A stretch of DNA of 64,000 nt from assembly GCA_951802195.1 (NCBI GenBank), contig OX637632.1, positions 124,001-188,000 on the forward strand, in the 5' to 3' direction. Position numbers and translations under genes: made by a program. Shown piece by piece: positions 46,485 to 57,225 of the stretch (positions are counted from its first letter, which is position 1; each line of letters starts with the position of its first letter). Below the pieces are notes generated by a model. The model did not search any database, was not told where the DNA came from, and worked only from the letters and a program-made list of their open reading frames with translations. The DNA comes from Tausonia pullulans. Taxonomy: Eukaryota; Basidiomycota; Tremellomycetes; Cystofilobasidiales; Mrakiaceae.

Positions 46485-47443
46485 ATGCTCTCAGACCCAC
46501 CTCTTCCTGTCCTCTTTGTCTGCCTCGGGTCATTCCTCAGCCGCTCGCCCACATCTCCCCTGCCCAGCAGCTGACGCTCTGCCTGGTGCCTGTTTCTTCT
46601 CGTGTCACAGCAACATCTGCCGTTCTCGTCCGTACTCCTTGGTCCTGTATCCAAGGCTTACTGCTCCTAGGGCTTATCTGTTATCCGCATTGTCCAGCTA
46701 TGGCAGAGGCCGTTTTCCACCACGAGGCTACCAAGCGAGGGGTCAATGTCCACGTCGACTCGGCAGGTGAGTCTTCCCTCACCTCCTGTTCCCCGCAGCA
46801 GGATGGATCTTCTCCAAGAACCCATGCTTGACATTGCATCACGCTCTGACACGCTGGATTATTTCAGGTACTGGCGCCTACCATGTTGGCGAGGACCCTG
46901 ACGAGCGGACGCTCGCCGTGCTCGAAAAGCACGGCGTGCCCGTCTCGTGCCAGGCGCGTAAAGTTGGACTGTCAGACTTCAAGGATTTTGCGTACATCTT
47001 TGCCATGGACTCTCAGAACCTGAACAACCTCGAGCGGTTGCAGCCCAAGGAAAGCAAGGCTCGAAGTGAGTTGGAATATTGTCCGCTTGGTCCATTGTCA
47101 CTTTGCCCTCTCTCCATGTCTCTTTCCATAGATGACGCATCCTGAGATGGCTAAGGCGATGTCATCTGCAAGGGCTAAATCTGATCATTTGACCACGTCG
47201 CTTTCTTACATAGTTCTGCTGTTTTCAGCGTTCGGCGACAGGAAGGCCATCTCAGGCGGGTTCCCCGCTCTCTCCCTGTCTGTCAGCACAGTGCGCTTCG
47301 TCTGATGACTCTGCTCCATTGCTGCCGACCCAACAGATCCCTACTACGGCGGCGTTTCTGGGTTTGACAAAGCTTACAAACAATGCAAGCGGTATGCAAA
47401 CGAGTTCTTGGATGCCCTTGCGGAGGGCCGGGCGGATGCATGA
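46485..47443 (+). CDS. LTP1: Low-molecular-weight protein tyrosine phosphatase
   Basis: Acid phosphatase family member that dephosphorylates phosphotyrosine through a Cys-phosphate intermediate. Six exons: 46485-46528, 46611-46627, 46698-46766, 46868-47065, 47214-47255 and 47337-47443, giving 158 residues, exactly the usual length. The P-loop C-L-G-N-I-C-R-S starts at Cys13, with nucleophile Cys13 and Arg19. The general acid is Asp124 in DPYYGG. GTGAYHVGEDPDERT also fits the family. The active-site loop is split over three exons, and the 17-nt second exon codes most of it. The last intron appears to begin with GC (47256), because only that splice gives KAISDPYYGG. The acceptor of exon 5 has a second candidate 14 nt downstream. 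Confidence 0.93.
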
Positions 47444-47628
47444 GTCTCTATATCGCACAGGGATGAACCCAATGTTTCTCTATGAAGTAGGCAGGTAAAC
47501 TGCAGCAGCTGTCCCATGAATGGGATTTACACATGCACTCATACATAAACAACAAACCAACGCATGTGCTGGGTCTGCGAGCGGGCACCTCGCTCTGGCT
47601 CATCACCTCCGTCGGCGGCGAAGCCGCC

Positions 47629-48664
47629 CTACGATGCAAACATGACTTGAGCGTAGAACGTCTTCGAGTCCGGGTCCCAGTGGTCCCAGGTGGCATTGAC
47701 GTCGTAGATCTCCTCCGAGTCCTCCGAGACGATCTCCTTCGCCGGAATCGCGAAGGCAATCGTCTCGTATGGCTCAGCGGCTATCTAAAGAGCGGACAGC
47801 ATAAACCACATATCGCTGTCAATCAGAGTACAATGAACCTAAGGCATGACCAGAGCACGCACCAGGAGGTACTGGATCGCCCGGTTCGGGATTTCTCTCC
47901 GCTGCTCGAATGCCGACATGAACCGCCGAAGAGGCCGGACACCCTCCTTGATCTCCGGTAGCATGACTTGGAAGAGAAGCCCGTTCCGGTTCGGCGAGCT
48001 AGGCTCTCGGACCTTCGTGACCTTGTAACCTGAGGGAGTCGCGTCGCGCACGCGAGTTCGCATTGCGTCAGACCTGTTCCGCTCGCACACCCTCCTCAAT
48101 GCTGACATATACTCACCTGGCCGTCCAATCTTAACGAAAGTCTTCTTCAAGATCTCGTCTCCCTTAGGCGCCGTGATCATGAGCTGGCCCTCTTTAACGT
48201 CCCTGGCGGCGCGCCGGGCAAGATTCGTTTGGTGCTTCTTGCCTTGCGTATGGGCGAGATAGGATCCTTCATTGGTGTGTAGAGTGAGGCACAACTTGCA
48301 CTCTATTGTGCCCAGGTGGGTGTGAAGGATGTAAGGGTCCTCTAAAGGAGCGAGTGCAGGGGCGGCAGCGCGACGCGGTCAGTCACGACGCTCATCATCC
48401 TACGCGCCCGAATCGCGGCCCTCAGCAAGTGCAGCACAAGTGCACAAAGCTGGCTCGAAGAGAGACTGACTGGAGATGTCAATCGTCTCGAGGGCAAGCT
48501 TCCTCAGCCGCTCCCTCCGGTCGACGTTGGCCTCCGACGCGCCTGCCGGCCCTCCTCCTCCGAACTTGCTACCGACTCGGTTCTGGTAGTGTAATCGTTG
48601 CAATCCTCTACGCGTCAATTGAGCGAATGGACAAGCAGTAGAGCACATGAAAAGACTCATCCAT
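47629..48664 (-). CDS. PRP11: SF3A2/Prp11, U2 snRNP SF3a subunit
   Basis: Part of the SF3a complex that stabilises U2 snRNP on the branch site. Exons are the start exon down to 48471, then 48117-48341, 47863-48029 and 47629-47784. The family core is unmistakable: YQNRVGSKFGGGG, the basic segment NVDRRERLRKLALETIDI, a matrin-type C2H2 zinc finger (about residues 78-100, LCLTLHTNEGSYLAHTQGKK), KIGRPGYKVTKVREP, EIKEGVRPLRRFMSAFEQR and the WDHWDPD end. Two starts keep the frame: an ATG at 48660 with no intron (245 residues), or an ATG at 48664 with an intron 48608-48656 giving MDEGLQRLHYQNRVG (230 residues). The second is nearer to the MDxQNRVG start usual in this family. Confidence 0.92.
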
Positions 48665-49251
48665 AGCTGCTGGCCTGGTTGTGAACGGGCAAGGGGAGAG
48701 GAAAGGAAGAGTGGTGGTGGTTGAAAGCGAGACAAATGGGGGGAGAGGCTCGGCATTCTCCTTCCCAGCCCCCATCCTTCTCCTTGACGACGACTACTCC
48801 GAACTGCCGCCAGCTTCCATCGCATGCTAACACCCACTCATCTAGTCTTTCTCAATTCAGCTTGGTCTAATGCGAAATAAAAGGCCACAAATCGTACATC
48901 CATCGGGGCATCGGGGCGACCAGGTCTTGCTTGAATTGAATTGGTAGTTACGCCAGAGAAGTCATTCGCCCACTCAACTGTCACAATAGCATGGGAAAGA
49001 TTCGGTCTTGCTCACAGCGAAGACATGCACGGAGAGGAACCTTTTTTTTCGAATTCGAGCGATGCGCTTATTCGGCGGCTGCGAGTTGCGAACCTCCGCC
49101 TCATGCACATGAGTCGACCGCCAGCTTTGAGATGCACGAGGGCCTCCTCGGTGAGAGAAGACACATCGATATCATCAAAGTCGCAGTGGTACAGTACAGT
49201 CGGACACAATTCCAGTCATTTCTCCCTCCTCTCCCTCCCCTTCCCTCCATA
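48665..49251. other. Intergenic sequence upstream of PRP11
   Basis: About 590 bp between two minus-strand genes. No gene is supported; short frames here lack family signals. The part nearest 48665 should carry the PRP11 promoter. Confidence 0.4.
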
Positions 49252-50252
49252 TCACTTTGCCTCCTCCTTCAGCTTGCCCTCTTCAACATCCGCCAGCTCC
49301 TTATCGCTTCCTGCAGTCGCCCCGCTGCTACGGGCGGTACCCACGGGGCCCGTCTCAATCTCGACGAGATGAACACTCTTGAAGCTCGGAAGAGGTTCCT
49401 TCCTGTCCCCGTTGGCCCTCGCAACCAGATCTCCTCCCACAGTCCGCTGAGCCGCCTCACTGCCATCGACCGCCTCTGTAACCCCATCGACGTCCTCCTC
49501 GTCGTCATACTCCTCGTCCTCATCCTCGCTCTCGTACTCGAGCTCGCCCCAGATCCAGCCGTACCTCGGCTCCTGTTCGGCTCCTTTGTCAGCCCAGCTG
49601 ATACCAAATGCGAGAACGCCGTCATAGGCGTCGCGGCCGGTGCCGTAAGTGGCATCGTGGATCTTGACGGAGTGGTGCGCGTCGCCCTCCGGGTCGAAGA
49701 GAGCGTCCCATCGGCCGGACGTGCGAAGGATGTAGCGCTCCCTCAACTCGAGGTCATCGCGGTCCTCCTCGTCGGTGGCGTGATGGAAGCCTGTCGAGCG
49801 GGAAAGTGTGGTGGCGGAGGGAAGCCCCAAGCTCGGTGAGCACCGCCCGCTCACGAGGAGAGGGAGGGGCCGAGCAAGAGGGGAGGGGGACGAGACTTGC
49901 CAGAGAGACGAATTTGGCACTTGCGGCCCCCAGAATCTTGAAGGAAGAGGTTGCGGGCGTGGTCTCGAGTGATGGGGCCTTCGTCCTCGGGGAAGAAGAG
50001 TGTCTTGCCCTTGAGCGTTGCCGGGTCGAGGCCCTCACGCTCGGGAAGACTGTCAAAGGCAACGGGTTTGAAAAGAGCGGACTCGATAGCGTCCTTCTGG
50101 AGGGCACGGGTGAGGCGGGCGGACGAGAGCTTGCGACGTTGCTTGACGGAGGGCGAGGGAGATGAGGCACCTGAGGCGGTGGGCGAGTCGAGGTGGAGGC
50201 GGGCGAGCAGGCTGGGAGGAGACGAGGGATCCTTGTTGATGGGGAGAGACAT
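49252..50252 (-). CDS. Unrecognised two-exon protein
   Basis: Exon 1 (49901-50252) and exon 2 (49252-49790) join in phase to 296 residues. The donor is GCAAGT (a GC-AG intron) and the acceptor is CGACAG. The splice gives CQIRLSGFHHATDEEDRDD. The N-terminus is Ser/Pro-rich. A central conserved-looking block (KGKTLFFPEDEGPITRDHAR through RYILRTSGRWDALFDPEGD to GVLAFGISWADKG) looks like a folded domain with aromatic strands. The C-terminus is acidic (DEDEEYDDEED) and Lys/Glu-rich. No signal peptide or membrane segment. I do not recognise the family. The acidic tail is compatible with a nuclear or nucleolar protein, but that is speculation. Confidence 0.72.
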
Positions 50253-50862
50253 AGTTGGTAAAGGGAAAGAAAGCTGGAATGGGGGGGTGGGGTGAGATGG
50301 TGGTCGCGGGAGAAAAATAGGCGGCGGGAGGAGAAAGAGATGCGGAGGAGCGGATGACCTGCTAGTGTGAGGGAGGTCACGGGGATCTTCCAGAAGAGGC
50401 GCCGTCGTTGGCCATCTTCGGGCTTCGCCGCATCGACCTGCCGCTCCTTGCTGCGGTTATGCCCAACCTAGGGCTGAATGACGTCGAAGCTCTCGTTCAA
50501 TTTTCTAAGACCTCGAGATGTCCGCCAAGCCGTCGTCACTCACTCGACGCGGGTCCCTGTCCTCAACTCCTCGCGGTCGCTCGCCGGCGCAGAAACGAGC
50601 ATAACATGACATGTGCGACGTCCGGCCGGAAAGTGACGTCGCGAATGGAGGTCCCCTCACCCCTCATCATTTCGACGTCCGGTCCTCGGTCCGGGACGCT
50701 GGGAAAAGACTGGATGAGCGTCATCACTGATTCAATCTCCCCACTGTTTACCTTACTTACTCGGCGCCGAAGGTTTCTCGCTTGTTCAATTTCCTTTGAG
50801 AAGAGACGTCAGAGTCCCCCTCATACAGCAAACCACCACCTTCTCCTCACGCCCGCGTTGAC
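50253..50862. other. Divergent promoter region
   Basis: About 610 bp between the divergent starts of the unrecognised gene and the trehalase. No coding signal. It presumably carries both promoters. Confidence 0.45.
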
Positions 50863-53800
50863 ATGAAGCCCTCATCTTCGCGCCACTTCGGTCTCCTTTC
50901 CCTCCTAGCCTCAGCCTCCCAGCTCGTCCTTGGTCAGGGCGAAACCCCGGGATCTGGGCCGAGCGCGACGTCAACTGCTATTCCCTCGTCGGCCATCTCG
51001 ACGGTCAGCACTGGCATCCTCCCTACGACAGCCACCGCGACCTCGGCGACGAATGCAGCGACATCGAGGGCCGCTTCTCTTACCAGCCCTGAGGTCCCAT
51101 CCTCGTCGACCTCTGCGTCTGCCGCGGCGACATCCGGAACAACCCAGACCGCGGTCTCGACGGCCTCGCCGACCTTCAGCGCTGCTCCAACAGCCCTCGT
51201 AGATCAGGGCGTACTCGAGGAGGCGCAGGTCTGGTGCACTAACCCGATCTATTGCGCGGGAGAGGTGGGCATTGTCGGATGGACATGAGCACGATCGCTT
51301 TGGAACTGACGCAACACTCTTCGAATATCCCAGATCCTCCAGACCGTTGAGCTTTCCAAGGTCTTCCCAGATTCCAAGACGTGAGTTGTGCTTCTGCTGG
51401 AGAGATCAGGCGACTTCTCCTTGAAGGAGAGTCAGCTCTGATCAACCGGACCCTGTGACCCGTAGCTTCCCGGACAAGCCCACGAAGAACCCTCTCAACC
51501 AGACCGTCGACGCTTGGAATGCTCTTGGGGACAACATAACGTATAGTCAACTCGAGACATTCCTCAACGACTACTTTGTGGGTAGAACCCCAGGCCGTGG
51601 TCGTTCGGACTATCCTAGCGCTGATCCTTGGGAACAACCACTACCAGACTGCGGAGGGACAGGAGCTATCAAACGTCCAAATCGACTCCAGCTTTGACCC
51701 CTCGGCGCCAGATTTCCTCAAGAACATTCAAGACCCAATTCTTCGCGGCTGGGTCGTTGAAGTCATCAGCTACTGGAGCGACCTCATCCGGTCAGTCTTC
51801 TGGAGGATACACGCCTCAGTTGCACTTGAGTTATTAACCCTTTTCTTCCAGAGAGACCAATGAGACTGCTGTTTGCACTCCCGAAAAGTGTTCCTCAACC
51901 CTCATCCCTCTCAATCAGACCATCGTCGTCCCCGGTGGTCGCTACCGAGGTATGCAGTCTGGCTATGGGCCCCGCTAGGAACCTATTGACTGACTCTTTC
52001 GCTCTCTGCAGAGGTGTACGTTTGACTAGTTTCAGTCGTCTGTATCTGCCTGATCGTTTGATTGACCCAACAAATTCTCCCGAACCAGCTATTACTGGGA
52101 TTCCTTCTGGTGAGAGATCAACCTTGCTCCTTCCTCATGCCTTGCGCGCACCGGCAGAAACTGAGATTGTCATCGCAGGATCATCGAGGGACTTCTTAAC
52201 TCTGGCCTCGCCCAGTATGCAAAGGACATCATCTTAAACTTCATGGACCAGCTCGAGGTCTACGGTTTTATCCCTAATGGTGGCCGAACGTATTACCTTA
52301 ACCGGTCTCAGCCGCCAATGTTCACTCAGGTTCGTATAATTTTCTATGCAAGTTACACTAGCCACCGCCCACTGACTTCGGTCTTGTTAAGATGCTTCAC
52401 CTCTACACCGAGTTCACCAAGGACACCTCGCTCCTCGAGCGGGGCCTTCCTCTCGCTGACGTGAGTCGGTTGTCCGCTGCTCAGCGCGCTTGAGCATGGA
52501 CAAATGACTGACCAATGTGGAGCAGCTTGAGTTCAACTGGTGGTCCACCAATAGAACCTTTGAGATCAGTTCTCCTTACACGAATAAGACTCACCAAGTG
52601 GCTCGGTACGATGTGTTTTTGAACACTGCCCCTCGGCCGGAGGGGTACCTTGAGGACTACGAGACAATCAACGAGGCCGAGCCGCCTTTTACCCAGGAGC
52701 AGGCCAAGGAGCTCTACGCTGAGCTCGCGTCCGGTGCTGAATCCGGTTAGTTCATGCGGATATCTTGCTTTGCACATTACTGACTGGCTTGATCAGGCTG
52801 GGACTTCACGGCGCGCTTCATGAAGGAGCCCCTCACCAATGTCTCGGACCCTCTTCAGGGACTTCGCTCTCTCAAGTGAGTGTTCTTTTTGAACATATTT
52901 TGAGTTCCAACTGATGCTGGATGGTTATAACCTCCTCAGCATCCGCCAGATTGCGCCTGTCGACCTCAACGCAATCCTCGTCTCGAACCACTTCTACGTC
53001 CGTTCCCCTTCCTAGCGCGTTCGCCGTCTACGAAGACTGATTCATGTCACCATTTTCCTTCAGCTCGCCGACCTCTACGACCAAGCGTCCTTCGTCAATT
53101 GCTCGAGCTCAGGCAACTGGACGGGCAAGGCCGATCTGCACCGCCAGCAAGGTGCTGCGGGAGTGGAAATGATCAACGACCTCTTCTGGGACCCGGAGAA
53201 GCTCGCTTACTACGACTTTGTTTGTGCCGAGATAGGGGTGTCTCGAATTTTCTGAGGTGTTGTTTCGCTGATAAGATCGTGAGGGACCAGAACACCACGG
53301 CGTCCGACCGGTCCTCATTCTGGTCTCTCGCGTCAATGTACCCCTTCTGGCTCAATATCTACCCACCCGACCTTGTCAGCAACGAGACGGCTCTCTTCGG
53401 AGCTTTCTCTAGCATCAACCTGGTCCTTCACAAGTACAACGGTAGCGTCCCGTGAGTGCTGACGTGCAAAGCGTTCAGTCTCGGGCGGCGATCTCACCAC
53501 TTCTCTTGCAGTTGCACCCTAGTCAACAGCACACTCAACTGGGACTTTCCAAAGTGAGTTGTTGTATCTGTATAGGCAAGGCCGATCCTCTTTGACGCTC
53601 CGTTTCATCCCAGCTCCTGGCCGAGCCTTGTCTGTGCGTGTTGGAGGTTGGACGGCCAAGCAAGCATTCCATCATTTCACCTGACTTACCGTCTTCATTT
53701 CAGACATTGTTACCAAGGCTATCGACAATCTACCCAAGAATGCTACCTCATCCGCCTACTCAACCATCGCCCCGGAAGACGTCTCGGCCTTCTCCCTTGT

Positions 53801-54624
53801 CCCGCCCATGCAGCTCGGCGTCGACTCCGAGGGCCTTCTTCCCCCCCAGAGGGGCATCATTGGGATTCTTGGGAACCCCAACTCCCCCACGAACTCCAGC
53901 ACCACCTCAGATAAGAAACGTGGCGACGTCGGCATCCTCAACGGCGGCAACGTCACTTTGAACGAGTCGTGGCGCGATGTCCTCCTCACCCAGGTCATCA
54001 ATCGCTACATGTCTTCCGCTTTCTGCTCCTGGTGAGCTGAGGAAGATCTTGGGTTGCTAGGGAAATGGATAGCTGAGTTCTGACGGCTGCTACAGGTACT
54101 CAACGGGAGGATCTCTCCCCGGCATCCTCGAGCAGCTCCCAGCCGCCGAGCTCAACGTCACCAACTCCAGCCCAATCAGCACTGGGCAGATGTTTGAGAA
54201 GGTGATTAGGACAGTCACGTAGGTGTAATGAGATGAGATAGGGCTGACGGCTTTGTAGTTCGATGCTACGGACGTCGACGCCGCCGGAGGTATGTTTTCA
54301 TTCTTCTGCCTTACTTTCTTCCAAGTCTAATCCTGACAGCATTTCTAGGTGGAGGAGAATATGTAGTTCAGACAGGCTTTGGCTGGACCAATGGAGGTGC
54401 GGCCGGAAGGCTTCTGAAGATACTCTAGGCTATCTGCGCGGGTCAGACTGCCACTGACCTTCCTCTTCTCCCCAGTCGCCATATGGATGGCCGCTACATA
54501 CGGCAACCTCATCGCCAGCCCCGTCTGCCCCGAGATAATCATCGAGGAGAACCCGGCCTCGAACGAGACGATGCTGGCAAAGGGATCGCGCGTCAAGGAC
54601 GGACGCTGGCTCAGCAAGAAGTGA
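50863..54624 (+). CDS. Secreted trehalase, glycoside hydrolase family 37
   Basis: Hydrolyses trehalose to two glucoses, probably outside the cell or in the vacuole. An N-terminal signal peptide (LLSLLASASQLVLG) and a Ser/Thr-rich linker to about residue 120 precede the catalytic domain, which has many NxS/T sites. Family signatures: PGGRYREVYYWDSF (about 262-275), ESGWDFTARF (about 421, general acid Asp), NWDFPNSWP (about 583) and GGGGEYVVQTGFGWTNGV (about 750). Twenty-one exons fit in phase: 50863-51264, 51334-51380, 51466-51577, 51648-51790, 51852-51949, 52012-52015, 52089-52109, 52179-52329, 52392-52460, 52526-52745, 52797-52875, 52940-52997, 53064-53219, 53291-53451, 53512-53553, 53614-53633, 53704-54031, 54096-54201, 54259-54289, 54349-54396 and 54476-54624. 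They give 814 residues. Exon 6 is only 4 nt. The donors after 52997 and 53219 are the weakest. Confidence 0.9.
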
Positions 54625-55962
54625 CGGACGCTATCGGTTTCTTCTCGGTTTCCTTCGTTTTGTCCACTTTAATTTGACTTCTCGAGGCTCGGACAGTACT
54701 GCATCCCTGTCTTGCTCCTGTGTATCTTCAAACAAATCCACAGGTTCGGTCATGTTGCCAGATTTCGCTCGCTCGAACCCGACGAGAGCCTTTGCCTTCC
54801 GGAAATCGCGCATATCTCTTTAGAAGCAGCACGTTTTTTTTTCTTCAAAACAAGCAATAGTGCTAAGTAATCATCATATCAAAAGGATCGAGGCTCTCGT
54901 GCGTCTGGTTGACGCTGGTGTGAAGCGAGGGCGGCGGTGCGCGTCTCGTCAGTGGGAGCCACGACAGACAGAGGGGAGAGGCAAGAGTACCTCGACGAAC
55001 TTGGGTTTGAGCGTGGTTATCCCTCAATCCGAATATCCAATATCCAATCAAGGACCTTCAATGCAGTGGTCTTGATGATTCTCACGAGGACGGACGCGGT
55101 CCAGTGCAAACCCTTCGTTGCGGCGTCAGAAGGCCACGCCTTCGCGAGTTAATGGCTTGTTCTTCTTAAACTTGGTGAATTGCGAAACGGTGAAAGGATG
55201 GATTTGATATCCGAAATGTGAGCGTCGAAACTACCCGCGTGCAAGCTTACATTATATAGCTACTCGACTCTGCCCGCTTGTATAGGTTTTACCGAGTGGC
55301 TTAGAAAGTACTAGAAAGACGAGGAGAGAGGGATGGCTAATCGGATGATATGCAGGAGAAAAGAGATGGAAGTTTCTAGACCATAGGTCTCTGCGAATCG
55401 CTCCTTCCAACAATAAGGCCGATGAGGGGGAAGTTCCGAGGCCAAGGACTTCTCGAAAACCTTGAGGTAGGCGTGGTACTCTGGTGGGACGATGGCGGGG
55501 TGATCTCCATAACGTTCGTCGAATAGCCCAGAAGTTAGATGGAGGCCGCTATCAGCGATGGGGCCTTCGACCTGGAAAGCGCAGGAAGGTAGGAGGGACA
55601 GGCCTTAGCAAGAACGAGGGATCCTCGCGCCTACGAGGCAATAGTATGAATCCATTTTCGAGAGGAGAAGAAGGAGGGCGGAGCTGGCCATTGGTTGTAT
55701 GGGGTGGTGATTAGGAGTAGCGTAAGACACATCATCCTCACCTCTCAGCCCTGCCTCTCTTTTTCCGCGGTCATTTTTTTCGTTCTGAGCAACCCAAACT
55801 TCCTCCTCCTTGATTTCTGCTATTTTAATTCGCGATATATCACTAGTATCTCATCTAACGATCTCTCAAGAGTGAAATTTCAGCTACGATTTTCAGAATC
55901 ATTCTGGTCTCCAAGAGCTTTGAATTCTCATTGCACGGCTTATCAAGTATCGCAGTTCGAGC
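54625..55962. other. 1.3 kb without a host gene
   Basis: Between the trehalase stop and the REV7 stop. AT-richer than its surroundings. It includes a probable Ty3/gypsy scrap (55300-55580). Two short minus-strand frames near 54860-55150 have coding-like wording but cannot be assigned. No tRNA was recognised. Confidence 0.45.
55300..55580 (-). mobile_element. Probable Ty3/gypsy pol fragment (fossil)
   Basis: The minus strand codes VPPEYHAYLKVFEKS followed by ELPPHRPY. This matches the conserved stretch just before the reverse transcriptase domain in Ty3/gypsy polyproteins (the EY-x2-F-x-D-VF...LPPHRPYDH pattern). Only this short block is recognisable and no LTRs were seen. It is old and broken, with several breaks likely. 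The family call rests on one motif. Confidence 0.55.
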
Positions 55963-57009
55963 TCAGGTGGTACTCGGAGGAGAGATCTCCTGCACCGCCA
56001 TTGAGAGCTATGTATGCAGAAGAGTCAGCTTGCCTGGACTCGACAAAGGAGTGTGAGATCGAAACTCACATCAATTACACCCGTATCCACCGCTTGGATC
56101 CATCCCGTCCGGCCAACGTCCTCCCCGTTGCGCCTTCGTGTACGGAGGCCCTGGGTGGTGTAGGCCTCAGGAGCAGGCGTGAAGTCCTTGTAGAGTCCCT
56201 CGGCATTAGGCGCCGGCTCTGCTTCGGGCGTCTCTACAAGGATTGAGAATGTTGCGTCGTCTGAGGGAGAAGTAAGAGAACATCAACGATGATCCAAGGA
56301 CATGATTGGAAACCCACTCACCAGTTAGATCGAGACGTGATCGTGCTCCTGCCCTAGCGATGAGCTGCACGATCGCTTCCTGAAACTTGGTGTGCAATGC
56401 CTCAACGGTCGGCGCGTTCTGAACGCTGGGTATCGCCGGAACTTTAGCTCGTCTTATCATGGCTAGCAACGGACTCAAGGCACCAACGGCAAGTTCTGGT
56501 TTTTGACTTGTCGTTCCGTCAAGCCCCCGAGAAGGTCCTCGAGATCAAAGAGCCAGCGTTCCACGGGGTAGCCTTGCGAGGCTAGGAGGACAAGGGTTAT
56601 ACGCGGATTCGCCCCCTAAAATGCGTCCACAGTCTAGGTTAGCCCGCCGCAAGTGAGAGAGCAAGATCGCACGACCTACGAGCGCGCCATGGGCGATCTG
56701 GGCCATGCTAGCCTCGAGGGCAGCCCCGACATAATCGATGACCATTGGGAAGCGTATCATCTGTACGGTGACACCCCACTTGGTTCTTGGAATAAAGGCG
56801 TCGGATGGATAGATGTGGCGAGTGTAGAGAAGTGTGTGGACGGCGACTTCCACTGAGAAAGGACGCGTCAGTTTGACGCGACGCGATGCGATACACGCAC
56901 GTGCAAGGAGGGAGCATGCACAGAAAGTACGGTACTCTTGCAAAACAAGGACCACGGAGAGGGGAAGATTCTGTACGGGGCTGGCCTTGGACGAAGAGGC
57001 CTTCTTCAT
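55963..57009 (-). CDS. REV7: Rev7/MAD2B HORMA-domain protein (apparent frameshift)
   Basis: Rev7 is the HORMA subunit of translesion DNA polymerase zeta. Predicted exons: 56901-57009, 56680-56852, 56322-56615, 56070-56260 and 55963-56007. The HORMA core is clear: EVAVHTLLYTRHIYPSDAF, GVTVQMIRFPMVIDYV, then ITLVLLASQGYPVERWLFDL, and later PTVEALHTKFQEAIVQLIAR and GWIQAVDTGVIDV. In exon 3 the reading frame shifts at the run of five C on the plus strand (56524-56528). One more base there would restore the frame, and it is also needed to match the phase of exon 4. The expected product is then about 272 residues. Either a sequencing error in a homopolymer or a true lesion. The gene otherwise looks intact. 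Confidence 0.83.
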
Positions 57010-57225
57010 GTTGAGTAAGGTGGACGTTGGAAACAGCCGATGAGCGATGAGCGGAGGTTCCGCAAAAGCAAATCGCCGTTCTCAAGCTTGACAACCTCCA
57101 GGAGAGACAGAGGTTTCAAGCAGATCAAATCGAAAATCGGAAAGAGCAGAATCATGCCAGTACAACGGATTTGAGAGGCAAAAAGAAAGCAAGAAACAAA
57201 TATAACGTCTACGGCCCGAAGTACT

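Noticed and set aside
54760-54830. Possible tRNA T-arm (GGGTTCGAGC on the minus strand)
   Set aside because: No acceptor stem, D-arm or anticodon arm could be folded around it.
55695-56246. 183-codon plus-strand ORF
   Set aside because: Its 3' half is antisense to REV7 exon 4 and its 5' half has no family signal.
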